This document shows positions 44,746 to 53,295 of a DNA stretch of 64,000 nucleotides, in pieces. Position numbers and translations under genes: made by a program. This DNA is from Pseudomonas sp. C2B4 (GTDB taxonomy: Bacteria; Pseudomonadota; Gammaproteobacteria; Pseudomonadales; Pseudomonadaceae), in contig NZ_JABFMU010000023.1 in NCBI RefSeq assembly GCF_013359695.1, forward strand, positions 1 through 64,000. The letters are read 5' to 3'. The notes below the pieces were generated by a model, which was not told where the DNA came from, ran no database searches, and worked only from the letters and a program-made list of their open reading frames with translations. Position 1 is the first letter of the stretch. Every line of letters begins with the position of its first letter.

Positions 44746-47691
44746 CTACACGCCTGATTTACCTGCGCTCGCTCCGTCCAGGGCGGAACGCTGTTTGCGT
44801 TCCAGCGCCTTACCGTCCAACACCGTGCGCGGCTTGATGGACTCGTTACGCTGACGCTCTCGCGCTTGCTGCAATGAAAGGGCGGTGGTTTTGTCGTAAC
44901 GGTTTGCGATGGCGGCAGGCAATCCGGCTATTGAGTCCGTATAGATGCGCGCTTCGTGTCTTGCCCGACTGATGGCCACGTACCAAAGGTTTTGTGAGGT
45001 CGTCCGGCTTTTCGTGTTGATGGATATCATCACTCGATCATTTGTAAGACCTTGAGCGCTGTGGACGGTAGCGGAATAGGCGTGTTCTAGATGCAAAGGC
45101 CGGTTAGTTGGGAGGGCCACTACACGTTCTGGCGTGCCGTCTTTCTCTTTGAGGGATGCCAGCTCGATGACGCCATTGGCGTTCCCAACCACCCGCATTC
45201 GGTCGCCGTTGGTGAGATCCAGTTTCTGGTCATTGCGGGTAATCCGCACCAGATCGCCAACGGAAAACTCTGGCTTCTCAAGGTTGTACACGCTGAGTTT
45301 TGTCAGCTTCCGAGGATTGAACTCGACGCGATTCCCATTCTTGTCCTTTACCACCAGCACGTTTCCGGGCAAGGCCTGGTCAACGGTATACAGCTCCCCT
45401 CGGGACAGACCAGCCCTTATGTAGTCCTTCTCGGGCTGTACGATCATTCCCTTTTTGTAGCTTGGAGCGTACCGGCGTTCGGCCTGTGTGGTGTCGACGC
45501 GGTTGAGCGTTGGCAGCTCTTTTCCGTTGCCCACGAGCCCAAGCGACTCCCTTGTCATTGCGTTGATCTGTTTGCGGTCCTTGTTCGTACCGGCGACGAT
45601 CAATACCTCTTTACGTTCTTGCGGCGTCAACGACATGTAGTCACGAACGATGGCTTGGTGCCGTTGGCTGGGCTCCCTGAATTCTTCAACATGATTAACA
45701 TGCTCAAGTGATTTTCCCGGATTGCCATCAGCCGCATGCTGAACAGCAATTTTTAGTTCCTGGTTCTTCTGTCGCTGAATTTCCTTGATCCGCGCAGTTT
45801 GCATACCGTGTTGCTGTAACTGGGCGAATGGTTTGCCAGCCTCGATAGCTTCAGTTTGTTTGGTGTCGCCCAGCATCACCAGTCGTGCGCCTGATTGCTC
45901 GATGGTTCGCAATAACTGTTCCATCTGGCGGGCACCGACCACACCAGCCTCATCGAGTACGACGATTGTCCGCTCGTCCAGCTTCTTGTCTTTGGTGTGG
46001 AAAAAACTAGCGAGTGTGTGAGCGTCCAGCCCCTCGTTTTTCAGTGCGGTTACTTGGTTGCCGTAGGGTGCCAAAGCAACGACACGAAAACCTGCATCGG
46101 TCGTTGTGGAACGCTCGGTCATGGCATTGTTGACTGACTCGATCAACTTCACAGCGCGATCAACTGAGTAAGTTTTGCCGGTGCCTGCGTCGCCCTGGAT
46201 GCCAACGAATCGGTTGCTCGTACTGACGATCACTTCCACGGCCTGGTACTGGCCTGCAGAAAGTGTTGAGCCTTCTAGCGCTTTCGCTACCTGTTCTTTG
46301 CTCAACAGCGGTGCGACTTGGCCACGTCCGGTGCGCTCGATGGCCAGAATCGCCTTTTCCCGCTTTAGTGCCCGTTGAGTGGTGTACCGTTTTTCAGCTT
46401 CCACCAAAGAGCCACGATTGATAGCCATCTTGACGTACTGCTGGGCTTCCTTGTCGGTCCAGCCCTTTTGTTCTTTCAGTAATGCGCGCCACCCTGCAGG
46501 TGACAGCGCTGCCCCCTCGGTTCCGGTGGCCATCCTGTAGGTTGGTGGCGATTCGATCAACGTTCCCTGTTTCACCAGACGTTTGATTTCATCGTCGACT
46601 TCGGATGGCGAAGCCAAGCCCACAGCGCGCCGTAGTGCAGCTGTGCGCAGATCTGACTCGCCGACAACCTGCTCACGTTCGGTCAGATGGTTTATGGCGT
46701 ATTGCACCACTGCTTGGCCTGCGGTGATGCCTTCCGGCAGATTGTGTTCTGCATGGATGCTCTCTGAGCGCCTGCCGTACTCGCGGTTATCAAGCTGACT
46801 GCGGCCACCGAACTCGATGCCTAGATCTCTCGCCTTGGTGACCCAGTATTCCTTGACCAGATGACGGTCGCGCTCGTCTTTGCGTGGCCTGGTGGCCATC
46901 GCAATGATCTGCTTTTCCAGCGCTGTGGCGTTGCTGCGTGTTTTGCCGTCCTTGGCCAACGCTTCCTCGATCACCTTGGACCGACTCGAAAACGCCTCGA
47001 TCTGGTCCCTCGAAATATGGGCCAGCTCGAAATTCCCGTCTTTGTCCAACACCCGAATTTCATAGCCCAGCTCGCGCAGCTCCTTGGCCAGCTCGCCCTT
47101 GTACATGGCGTCGATCTGCGGTTGGATCTTGAAAATATCGTCGTTGTGTATTGCTCGCCATTTACCGTCTGCACGCCGTGTCGCGTTCATGACTACTGCG
47201 TGGGTGTGCAGCTGAGGATCTTTGGCGCGGCTGAGTTCATGGCGAAACTTACCAATGATCAGGTTGCCAGTTCGTTCGAGCATGGACTTGCCATGTTCCT
47301 TTCGGCGGGTCTGCGCCAGTTTCTCGACATGCTCCATCGCTTTAGTCACTGCGCGGTCGTGCGCCGCTACCACGTCCTTGTCACCGGCGATCAGTGCCTG
47401 CATAGACACAGATTTTGGAGCTGAGAAGGTCAGGTCCAAACCCATCCGGCGATTAACTATTTCACCTGTTTCTTTGTTGACGGTCTTGGGCATCACCTCG
47501 CCGTTCGGGAGCTTGCCGTCAAAAAGCTTGGCCAGCTCCTTCTGGTCGATTGGCCCATCCAGTCCTAGAAGCTCGGCGCCGATCCCCTGCCACTCACCGG
47601 GGGACTCTTTTGCGTAGTAGTCGTCTGCAGCTGTGTAGTAGCCAGCTGCAGCGTACTGGTTGCTCCCCTTGATAGAGGTAACATTGAACAT
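44746..47691 (-). CDS. trwC: MobF relaxase-helicase (TrwC/TraI-like)
   Basis: 981 residues. N-terminal relaxase with tyrosines in AAGYYTAADDYYAKE, MGLDLTFSAPKSVSMQ and the metal-binding HUH site PQLHTHAVVMNATRR. Then a RecD-like helicase: Walker A GIQGDAGTGKTYS near residue 497, VVLDEAGVVGARQM, and AYSATVHSAQGLTNDRVMI near residue 905. It nicks oriT, stays covalently bound and pilots the strand. Forms a leftward operon with the coupling protein and TrwA-like protein. Confidence 0.95.
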   Translation of the reverse strand: MFNVTSIKGSNQYAAAGYYTAADDYYAKESPGEWQGIGAELLGLDGPIDQKELAKLFDGKLPNGEVMPKTVNKETGEIVNRRMGLDLTFSAPKSVSMQALIAGDKDVVAAHDRAVTKAMEHVEKLAQTRRKEHGKSMLERTGNLIIGKFRHELSRAKDPQLHTHAVVMNATRRADGKWRAIHNDDIFKIQPQIDAMYKGELAKELRELGYEIRVLDKDGNFELAHISRDQIEAFSSRSKVIEEALAKDGKTRSNATALEKQIIAMATRPRKDERDRHLVKEYWVTKARDLGIEFGGRSQLDNREYGRRSESIHAEHNLPEGITAGQAVVQYAINHLTEREQVVGESDLRTAALRRAVGLASPSEVDDEIKRLVKQGTLIESPPTYRMATGTEGAALSPAGWRALLKEQKGWTDKEAQQYVKMAINRGSLVEAEKRYTTQRALKREKAILAIERTGRGQVAPLLSKEQVAKALEGSTLSAGQYQAVEVIVSTSNRFVGIQGDAGTGKTYSVDRAVKLIESVNNAMTERSTTTDAGFRVVALAPYGNQVTALKNEGLDAHTLASFFHTKDKKLDERTIVVLDEAGVVGARQMEQLLRTIEQSGARLVMLGDTKQTEAIEAGKPFAQLQQHGMQTARIKEIQRQKNQELKIAVQHAADGNPGKSLEHVNHVEEFREPSQRHQAIVRDYMSLTPQERKEVLIVAGTNKDRKQINAMTRESLGLVGNGKELPTLNRVDTTQAERRYAPSYKKGMIVQPEKDYIRAGLSRGELYTVDQALPGNVLVVKDKNGNRVEFNPRKLTKLSVYNLEKPEFSVGDLVRITRNDQKLDLTNGDRMRVVGNANGVIELASLKEKDGTPERVVALPTNRPLHLEHAYSATVHSAQGLTNDRVMISINTKSRTTSQNLWYVAISRARHEARIYTDSIAGLPAAIANRYDKTTALSLQQARERQRNESIKPRTVLDGKALERKQRSALDGASAGKSGV

Positions 47692-47701
47692 GGCTACCTC
47701 G

Positions 47702-49258
47702 TTACGCGGCTTGACCGGTGATCATGATTGCCTGGGCGCGCTCTTTGTAATCGATGTATGGCGTCTTCACCTTGGTGATCGGGAAGTCTTCACCGAATTT
47801 CACGTAGGCGACCAGATCTGGAAGGTTGGAGATTTCAGACGCCTGAACCACCGGCTCATCCCGTGTGACTTCCTCGGTCCTGGTCAACTTGCCCGCGGTG
47901 TAGGATTTCCGCCAGCGCTTCACATCGTGAGAGCCGAGGATTTCGCTGGCCATGCCTGCGTTCTTGGCGTTCGCTGCAGCAAGAATGACGTAGTTTCGGA
48001 AGCACGAAAGCAGCGTTTCCGCATCGTCACGGCCATAACTGGCATTGAGTTGGGACCAATCCTGCAGACTGCCGACCATACGCAGACCATGTTTCCGCCC
48101 TTTGGTCGCCGCTGGAACAAAGCTTTCCAGCTTGCCGAGGGACTGCAGCTCGTCGAGGAACAGCCATAGCCGTTTGCCTGTCATTGGCTCAGAGCTGAGG
48201 ATCGTTGCGCAGATGGTGTCAATCCACGTGGCCACCAGTGGTTTCATGGTGTCCCGCATGTCCTCCCGCCAAGTGATGAACAGATTGCCGGCATTCGGAT
48301 CGTTCACCCACTGATAGATGGAAAAATCGCCCTTGCTCATGTAGCGCAGGGGACGAATGTATTTGTTCATCATGAACTGGATGCTGGCGATTGCCTTCTC
48401 TGCGTTGTCGCGGAAGTAGCCCTCGGAGTCCGTGTTGGCCAGGAAAGCGCGGATGGTGTCGCCATCCTCCCGCACCAGCAAATTTACCAGCGTGTCTTGG
48501 TTTGGGTTGTTGGTTTCTTTCAGCTTGCGCATGGTGTCGGACAATACGTCGCGTGCGTAAGCGCACCATTGCTCGTCACTCGGATCGACCTGGGGCGGAA
48601 TTATCGACTTGGCCATCCGGTTGAAGTCATGGATGCCACGGATCTCGTTGAAGATCGTCCAGCCAGCGGACCGAGCGTCGAATGGGTTGAGAATGTAATC
48701 GCCTTTGAAACTGAATTTCGAATAGAACGTGCCGTTTGGGTCGACAACGGCCATGCGATCACCACGCTTCAATGCCGAGGCGATCATGCCTTCCATAGTT
48801 ACCGACTTACCGGCACCGATAGACGCGCAGATCATCGTGTTTCGATCTTCAAGGTGCAGAGGCATAGGCAGCTTGCCAATCATGATCGGCTCAGACTTGG
48901 CCAACCCCCGTTTTTTTCGCTCACGATTGGTCTTCTCGTTGCGGCGGCGCACCTTTGCCTTGACGGTATGCCAGTTTTTTATCTCCGAACCCCGTAGAAA
49001 TTCCTGGTACTGCTCGCCACGGAACCCATCGTCACAATATTCGTACAGGTAATAAACCAGTGAAGCGGCGACCGCTGACGTGGCAATTGTGGCCCCCAAT
49101 ACAATCGGGTTGTGCCAGCCGTTGTGAAGCGTTTCCTTGAACGCTGCAGGGAATGGCGTCAAAGGCATCTGCGCCAAATACACGCCCGCTGCCCATCCAG
49201 CGATCGGCAAACCGAAACCCGCTGTCATCACCGCAGAATCGACTTCTCTTTTATGCAT
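47702..49258 (-). CDS. trwB: Type IV coupling protein (TrwB/VirD4-like)
   Basis: 518 residues from MHKREVDSAVMTAGFG; a longer frame is rejected because this ATG overlaps the trwA-like stop. Two N-terminal transmembrane segments, Walker A ASIGAGKSVTMEGM, Walker B RLWLFLDELQSLGKLESF and the GLRMVGSLQDWSQL motif. A hexameric DNA pump linking the relaxosome to the VirB channel. Ten bases precede the relaxase gene. Confidence 0.94.
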   Translation of the reverse strand: MHKREVDSAVMTAGFGLPIAGWAAGVYLAQMPLTPFPAAFKETLHNGWHNPIVLGATIATSAVAASLVYYLYEYCDDGFRGEQYQEFLRGSEIKNWHTVKAKVRRRNEKTNRERKKRGLAKSEPIMIGKLPMPLHLEDRNTMICASIGAGKSVTMEGMIASALKRGDRMAVVDPNGTFYSKFSFKGDYILNPFDARSAGWTIFNEIRGIHDFNRMAKSIIPPQVDPSDEQWCAYARDVLSDTMRKLKETNNPNQDTLVNLLVREDGDTIRAFLANTDSEGYFRDNAEKAIASIQFMMNKYIRPLRYMSKGDFSIYQWVNDPNAGNLFITWREDMRDTMKPLVATWIDTICATILSSEPMTGKRLWLFLDELQSLGKLESFVPAATKGRKHGLRMVGSLQDWSQLNASYGRDDAETLLSCFRNYVILAAANAKNAGMASEILGSHDVKRWRKSYTAGKLTRTEEVTRDEPVVQASEISNLPDLVAYVKFGEDFPITKVKTPYIDYKERAQAIMITGQAA

Positions 49259-49643
49259 TGTCCTCTCCTGATAGACGCTCGATGTCGCTTGCCAACTCTG
49301 GCAACAGCGTTCTGATGAGCTGATCGGTGTCGGCCAGATGGCTAAGTTCGGCACGCAATTCGTTGACCTTTCCTTGCTGCAAACCTTGGCGCAGCAGGTG
49401 AACGGCAATGGTCAACAGGGTTCGGTTTTGCGCCTGAGCCTGACTGACGTTTTCGAGCAAACCAAGCACGCGTTGCTGATCTGCCCAGCTGTCCAAATCG
49501 GTCTGTCGGCCACCTGATTTCTCGCTGGCCAGAGCCCTGTCACGCACATAGGTGGACAGGTGTTTGTAGCCTGCTAACGCCGCCGCTTGCTCTAGGCGAG
49601 CCTCTTGGTCGTCGTTTAAACGTATGGGTAGTGTCTTCGCCAC
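49251..49643 (-). CDS. trwA: TrwA/TraK-like relaxosome accessory protein
   Basis: 130 residues. Ribbon-helix-helix start MAKTLPIRLNDDQEARLEQA and a helical C-terminal half. Size, fold and position upstream of the coupling protein and relaxase match TrwA of R388, which binds oriT, stimulates nicking and represses its own operon. The oriT-like region lies directly upstream. Confidence 0.85.
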   Translation of the reverse strand: MAKTLPIRLNDDQEARLEQAAALAGYKHLSTYVRDRALASEKSGGRQTDLDSWADQQRVLGLLENVSQAQAQNRTLLTIAVHLLRQGLQQGKVNELRAELSHLADTDQLIRTLLPELASDIERLSGEDNA

Positions 49644-49806
49644 GGTGGTCCTCTCAGAGCCAAAAATGGGACATATTCAGGCTAACGATAACTGCCAAAA
49701 GAACGTATAGCAAATGTAATACATAAAAAGCTTGATTTTACTGGTCTAGATGGTACTTTCGTAATACATATGTATAGCACATAAAAAACAGGATTTTGCT
49801 CTGTAG

Positions 49807-49870
49807 GCCGCGCACAGCGCGGCTTTCACCTCCCGCTAGGGGGTGCGTGTTGTGTATTGAGACTTTGACC
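49807..49870. other. oriT: Putative oriT nick region
   Basis: Two hairpins sit close together: GCCGCGC / GCGCGGC (49807-49823) and CACCTCCC / GGGGGTG (49827-49845). They are followed by GCGTGTTGTGTATTGAGAC, which resembles MobF nick sequences such as the TGCGTATTGTCT core of R388. Between the TrwA-like gene and StbA, where R388 has oriT. The exact nick position is not claimed. Confidence 0.6.
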
Positions 49871-49948
49871 CTGTTAAGGGGAAAAGTTGAAGCTCTTGTT
49901 AAGGGCGTATCCACTAGTTAGGCCGAAGGCCGTAGGGGGGTAGCAAAG

Positions 49949-50059
49949 ACAGGATGCAACTAGGATGCAACTAGGATGCAGAAAGAATGCAACTTGACGG
50001 CAGATAGGTGGCGAGTAAGATGCATGTAGGTTGCACATAGGATGCAAAAAGGATGCAAA
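49949..50059. repeat. AGGATGCAA repeats, putative StbA-binding sites
   Basis: Two clusters of AGGATGCAA-type 9-mers: at 49951-49993 (three exact or near copies plus AGAATGCAA) and at 50019-50059. They sit directly upstream of stbA. They are the complement-like counterpart of the TTGCATCAT repeats bound by StbA of R388, so they likely serve plasmid stability and autoregulation. Confidence 0.7.
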
Positions 50060-50515
50060 ATGACCAACAAAGATCTAACGAATGCACTGATGGCGGTAGG
50101 GCCTGAATCAAAGGCAGCGAAAATACGCCAGGTGATGCCATTGATTGAGCAGCAAATCAGTGCAGGTGTACGTCTCCAAGTGATCCTGGATGTGTTGATA
50201 CAGCAGGGTGTCGAGCTGAGCATGCCAACGCTGAAAAGCTACCTGCAGCGGTATCGAAAAGCGCAACGACAAAACCCTGCGAAACAGACAAAAACGACAA
50301 GCCCAGTGCCAAGCATGCAACCTGTGATTGAGCGAGAGGCACCGGAGATAGAGGGAGGTGTATCGTACTATACAGATGCAGATTCAAAGGAGAGTCAAAC
50401 GGCCCCGTTGGGGCCGAGTGAGCTGAGCAAGATTATGAATCCTGGGGACGATCAGAACGCCTCAGATCTGGCCATGTACGAAAGTGCTGGCCGTAGCAGA
50501 AGGAAGCGCACATGA
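50060..50515 (+). CDS. stbA: StbA-like plasmid stability DNA-binding protein
   Basis: 151 residues from MTNKDLTNALMAVGP. N-terminal HTH-type region (AAKIRQVMPLIEQQISAGVR, ELSMPTLKSYLQRYRKAQ) and a disordered tail. Position next to oriT, upstream 9-bp repeats and the following ATPase gene identify it as StbA-like. StbA of R388 positions plasmid copies and restrains conjugation. A CTGTATCGTACTATACAG-type palindrome is embedded in its coding sequence at 50358-50375. Overlaps stbB by four bases. Confidence 0.8.
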   Translation: MTNKDLTNALMAVGPESKAAKIRQVMPLIEQQISAGVRLQVILDVLIQQGVELSMPTLKSYLQRYRKAQRQNPAKQTKTTSPVPSMQPVIEREAPEIEGGVSYYTDADSKESQTAPLGPSELSKIMNPGDDQNASDLAMYESAGRSRRKRT

Positions 50516-51231
50516 AACTCGCAGTAGTCAATTTCAGTGGCAATACCGGTAAAACAACCGTATCCGATCAATTGGTTTGGCCGCGCTTAGGAGGTTTGCG
50601 TTTTGCCATTGAAACGATCAACGCCGGTGCTTCAGACGACGCGGCTGAGATAGAACGTATGAAGGGTCGCCAGTTTGGCGAGCTTTCCGAAATTTTGATG
50701 ACCGAGGACAATGCAGTTATCGACGTTGGAGCATCCAACGTCGAAGATTTTTTCAAGTACATGGGCCAGTTCGCAGGCTCGCACGAAGAATTCGATTACT
50801 TCCTGGTGCCCACGGTATCAGAGAAGAAGCAACAGGCCGATACGATCAACACGATCAAGACCTTGGCAGCGTTGGGTGTTCCCCGTAGCCGGATCTTGGT
50901 GGTGTTCAACAAGGTCGAGATCGATGACGCGGACGACTTGCCGCACACCTTTGCTGCATTGATCGGTTTCCATGAGCTGGAAAAGAAGTTCACGCTCAAG
51001 CGTGATGCCGTTATCTATTCGAACGAAGTTTTCGAGCGGTTGCGGGCTCTGAAAACGAATATTGCCGCAGTAGTGCAAGACACCACGGATTACCGTGAAC
51101 AATTGCGTACAGCAAAAGACGACGCGACCAAGGAACACGCTAAGCGGATGATTTCGGTGCAGCGGTTGGCCAAGTCTGCCTGGCAGAACCTCGATCAGGT
51201 TTACGCCACGCTCTTTGGCAAGGTGAAGTAA
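50512..51231 (+). CDS. stbB: StbB-like ATPase
   Basis: 239 residues. Begins MKLAVVNFSGNTGKTTVSDQ, a deviant Walker A, followed by AVIDVGASNVEDFF and VFNKVEIDDADD, as in MinD/ParA-type ATPases. In R388 StbB is needed for conjugation and balances StbA. ATGA overlap with stbA; three bases before stbC. Confidence 0.82.
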   Translation: MKLAVVNFSGNTGKTTVSDQLVWPRLGGLRFAIETINAGASDDAAEIERMKGRQFGELSEILMTEDNAVIDVGASNVEDFFKYMGQFAGSHEEFDYFLVPTVSEKKQQADTINTIKTLAALGVPRSRILVVFNKVEIDDADDLPHTFAALIGFHELEKKFTLKRDAVIYSNEVFERLRALKTNIAAVVQDTTDYREQLRTAKDDATKEHAKRMISVQRLAKSAWQNLDQVYATLFGKVK

Positions 51232-51234
51232 GCG

Positions 51235-51624
51235 ATGGCCAAGGAGCCTACGACAGCGCGAGAAGCGATGTTCGGGCAGATGATGGAAGATTTCGACGCC
51301 ATCGTCCGTCGCCTGGAACAGGTCGACGGCGAGTTGGCGGGGAAGATCTCCGAGGCCGTGCGCGATGGCTCAGGCAAAGCTCTGCTCCAGTCGCAGATGA
51401 ACTTCGAATCCATGATGGAAAAGGAGCGCAATGCGCTGATCCTTGCCGGGCGCGAAGCGGTCGCAAGGATCGGTAACGAGATAAACCGAAGTTCGGCTAA
51501 TCTGGTCACGGCGCAAGCGCAGCGCCGCGCCGTGGGTTTCTGCGCTTTACTCATCGGCTCCGGGATGGTCATCGGCGCGCTACTCATGATCGTCGGCCAC
51601 CTGCTCGGGCTGTTCGGTAAATAG
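51235..51624 (+). CDS. stbC: StbC-like membrane protein
   Basis: 129 residues: helical N-terminus with heptads (MMEDFDAIVRRLEQVDGELA) and one C-terminal transmembrane segment (LLIGSGMVIGALLMIVGHLL). Third gene of the stb operon, as in R388, where its function is unknown. Confidence 0.7.
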   Translation: MAKEPTTAREAMFGQMMEDFDAIVRRLEQVDGELAGKISEAVRDGSGKALLQSQMNFESMMEKERNALILAGREAVARIGNEINRSSANLVTAQAQRRAVGFCALLIGSGMVIGALLMIVGHLLGLFGK

Positions 51625-51646
51625 GGGGGGCACTCCCCCTTTTTTT
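51624..51646 (+). terminator. Terminator of the stb operon
   Basis: AGGGGG / CCCCCT stem with a short loop and seven T, directly at the stbC stop codon. Confidence 0.8.
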
Positions 51647-51656
51647 CAGATTTATT

Positions 51657-51757
51657 CTGTATAGTACGATACAGATTATACTTTTCCACGAAGTCCCCCC
51701 CCCCGGCGCTGGTGATCAGGCTTCGGGGGGGTTCTCGCATGCGAGAAAGGAGTCCAT
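51657..51757 (+). promoter_or_regulatory. Control region of the SprT-like gene with both palindrome families
   Basis: Contains CTGTATAGTACGATACAG at 51657-51674 followed by TTATAC, a possible promoter/operator. It also has the perfect TTCTCGCATGCGAGAA at 51732-51747, ten bases before the start codon and touching an AAGGAG ribosome site. The only place where both motif families occur together. Confidence 0.6.
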
Positions 51758-52546
51758 ATGTCCGCTACGCCAAGTCAGCAGCTTTACGAAGAAATTGAGG
51801 GGGCTTACGACTGGTTCAACGAGAAATTATTCGACGGCCAGTTGCCTGGTTGTATTTTCACTTTGCAAAGAAAGGCGAACACATTCGGGTACTTCTCTCC
51901 TTCGCGGTTCCTGCGCCGGAACGGCGCGGGGAAAAGCGATGAGATTGCACTCAACTGTGCGTACTTCGCGCATCGTCGTATCGATCAGACCCTTTCGACA
52001 CTTGCTCATGAACAGGTACATCAGTGGCAGGTTCACTTAGGCACTCCTTCAAGGAGTGGCTACCACAATCGCGAGTGGGCCAACAAAATGAAAGCCATCG
52101 GACTGATGCCGTCAGATACGGGTGAACCTGGTGGCAAACAATGCGGCCAGCAGATGACGCACTACATCATTGATGGGGGGCCATTCGCTGTTGCGTGTCA
52201 GGAGTTGATCGATCAGGGGGGCATGCTTTCCTGGATTGACGTGGTTACCCATCGGGTAGCCATGTCAGCTACCCAGCTTTATGGTCCGGACGGTAAACCC
52301 GTTGAGCAGCCCTTGGCTGACCCGACGATAGACATTCTCGCTCTAACCTCGGCGGGTCTATTGACACCGGCGCCGAACCCGGAAGATGCAAAGAACAAAC
52401 GCAAATACACATGCCCGAGCTGCCATTTGAATTTGTGGGGTAAGCCTGGTTTGAGCGGTCGCGTGCAATGCGTCGACTGCAAGGTGCTGTTCGTCGACTC
52501 GAAAGAACTGGTGGAAGTCCCAGTTGAGCCGGTCGCAAATTTCTGA
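51758..52546 (+). CDS. SprT-like zinc metalloprotease domain protein
   Basis: 262 residues. Zincin motif LAHEQVHQWQVHL (HExxH), an N-terminal YDWFNEKLFDGQLPGC typical of SprT-like proteins and a C-terminal zinc ribbon (YTCPSCHLNLWG...VQCVDCKVLF). Related proteins cut DNA-protein crosslinks; for a plasmid, removing proteins trapped on incoming DNA is plausible but unproven. Preceded by both dispersed palindromes. Confidence 0.82.
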   Translation: MSATPSQQLYEEIEGAYDWFNEKLFDGQLPGCIFTLQRKANTFGYFSPSRFLRRNGAGKSDEIALNCAYFAHRRIDQTLSTLAHEQVHQWQVHLGTPSRSGYHNREWANKMKAIGLMPSDTGEPGGKQCGQQMTHYIIDGGPFAVACQELIDQGGMLSWIDVVTHRVAMSATQLYGPDGKPVEQPLADPTIDILALTSAGLLTPAPNPEDAKNKRKYTCPSCHLNLWGKPGLSGRVQCVDCKVLFVDSKELVEVPVEPVANF

Positions 52547-52605
52547 CGAATCAGGATGATCGTCAGTTTTTGCGCCTGGCTGCTGCCGATCAGGCGACTT
52601 ATGAG

Positions 52606-52846
52606 CTGCGGATCCAAGGGCGCAGCTCTTGGTCGCCGAAGGCAGCTTCGGCGACGGTGGGCTCACGCATGAAAAATCGCCCAGCGAGCGAGGCCCAACA
52701 AAGGCCAGAGCGAGCGGTGCAGTTATCCACGGGCCAGGCGTGTTGTTTGCCTGGACGGTGGGTAACTGCAGGGTGATTTCCTGAGTCGTCCGCAAATCTT
52801 GAACGTGAGCCCACCGGCGACCGGCCATCTGGCCGGTTTTTTTCGT
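52606..52846 (+). ncRNA. Candidate structured RNA, copy 1
   Basis: No gene, but a nested fold is visible: CCAAGGGC/GCTCTTGG; GTCGCCGAA/TTCGGCGAC; a closing helix GGTGGGCTCACG/CGTGAGCCCACC; AAATCGCCC/GGGTGATTT; GGCC/GGCC hairpin; GCAGTTATCCAC/GTGGGTAACTGC enclosing CCAGGC/GCCTGG. The sequence ends in CCGGCC/GGCCGG followed by seven T (52821-52843), an intrinsic terminator. Wobble pairs are of G-U type on this strand. The second copy differs by compensatory changes. Family unknown. Confidence 0.7.
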
Positions 52847-52854
52847 CCTTCCAT

Positions 52855-53100
52855 CTGCGGATCCAAGGGCGTAGCTCTTGGTCGCCGAAGGCAGCTTTTG
52901 CGCTGCAGGAGCTCACGCACGAAAAATCGTCCAGCGAGCGAGGCCCAACAAAGGCCAGAGCGAGCGGTGCAGTTGTCCACGGGCCGGGCGTGTTGTTTGC
53001 CCGGGCGGTGGGCAACTGCAGGACGATTTCCTGAGCCTAGCGCTGATCTCAGACGTGAGTTGCTGCAGCGCCCGGCCGCCAGGCCGGAAGGTTTTAAATC
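52855..53100 (+). ncRNA. Candidate structured RNA, copy 2
   Basis: Direct repeat of 52606-52846 at an offset of 249-250 bases. The same fold is kept by paired substitutions: AAATCGTCC/GGACGATTT, GCAGTTGTCCAC/GTGGGCAACTGC, CCGGGC/GCCCGG, and an entirely different closing helix GCGCTGCA/TGCAGCGC beside CTCACG/CGTGAG. The terminator-like end (CCGGCC gcca GGCCGG) is followed by a weaker T-run. Confidence 0.65.
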
Positions 53101-53129
53101 CGACCGGGAGGTCGGCCAAGGAAAATCCC

Positions 53130-53147
53130 CTGTGCCGTACTTTACAG
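53130..53147. promoter_or_regulatory. Second dispersed palindrome, diverged copy
   Basis: CTGTGCCGTACTTTACAG, a diverged copy of the CTGTATCGTACTATACAG motif, three bases before the structured motif at 53151. Confidence 0.45.
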
Positions 53148-53150
53148 AGC

Positions 53151-53250
53151 AAGCGGAGCGCGCAGCCCGGAACGGGCGTAGGCGTGAGGATGGAAGCCCG
53201 AAGGGCCAAGACCCGGCGCGCTCTTGGCCGGGGCTTGGTTTACGACAGCC
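53151..53250 (+). ncRNA. Structured ~100-nt motif, copy A
   Basis: Starts AAGCGGAGCGCGCAG. Contains hairpins GCCC ggaac GGGC and GCCC gaa GGGC and a longer stem CCAAG..CCCGGC/GCCGGG.CTTGG. A related copy lies at 56891-56988 with compensatory changes in at least two stems. Strand is not certain. Possible RNA or single-stranded-DNA structure. Confidence 0.55.
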
Positions 53251-53295
53251 GTTGAGGCGCAGCCGAACACGCCCGGACGGCTTAGTGAGTTCCAT

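Noticed and set aside
49949..50059. GATGCAA repeats as a second replication origin
   Set aside because: There is no rep gene nearby and the layout matches StbA-binding repeats upstream of stbA.
52606..53100. Protein-coding reading of the duplicated region (several open frames on both strands)
   Set aside because: Frames are not kept in phase between the two copies, while base-pairing is; the changes follow structure, not codons.
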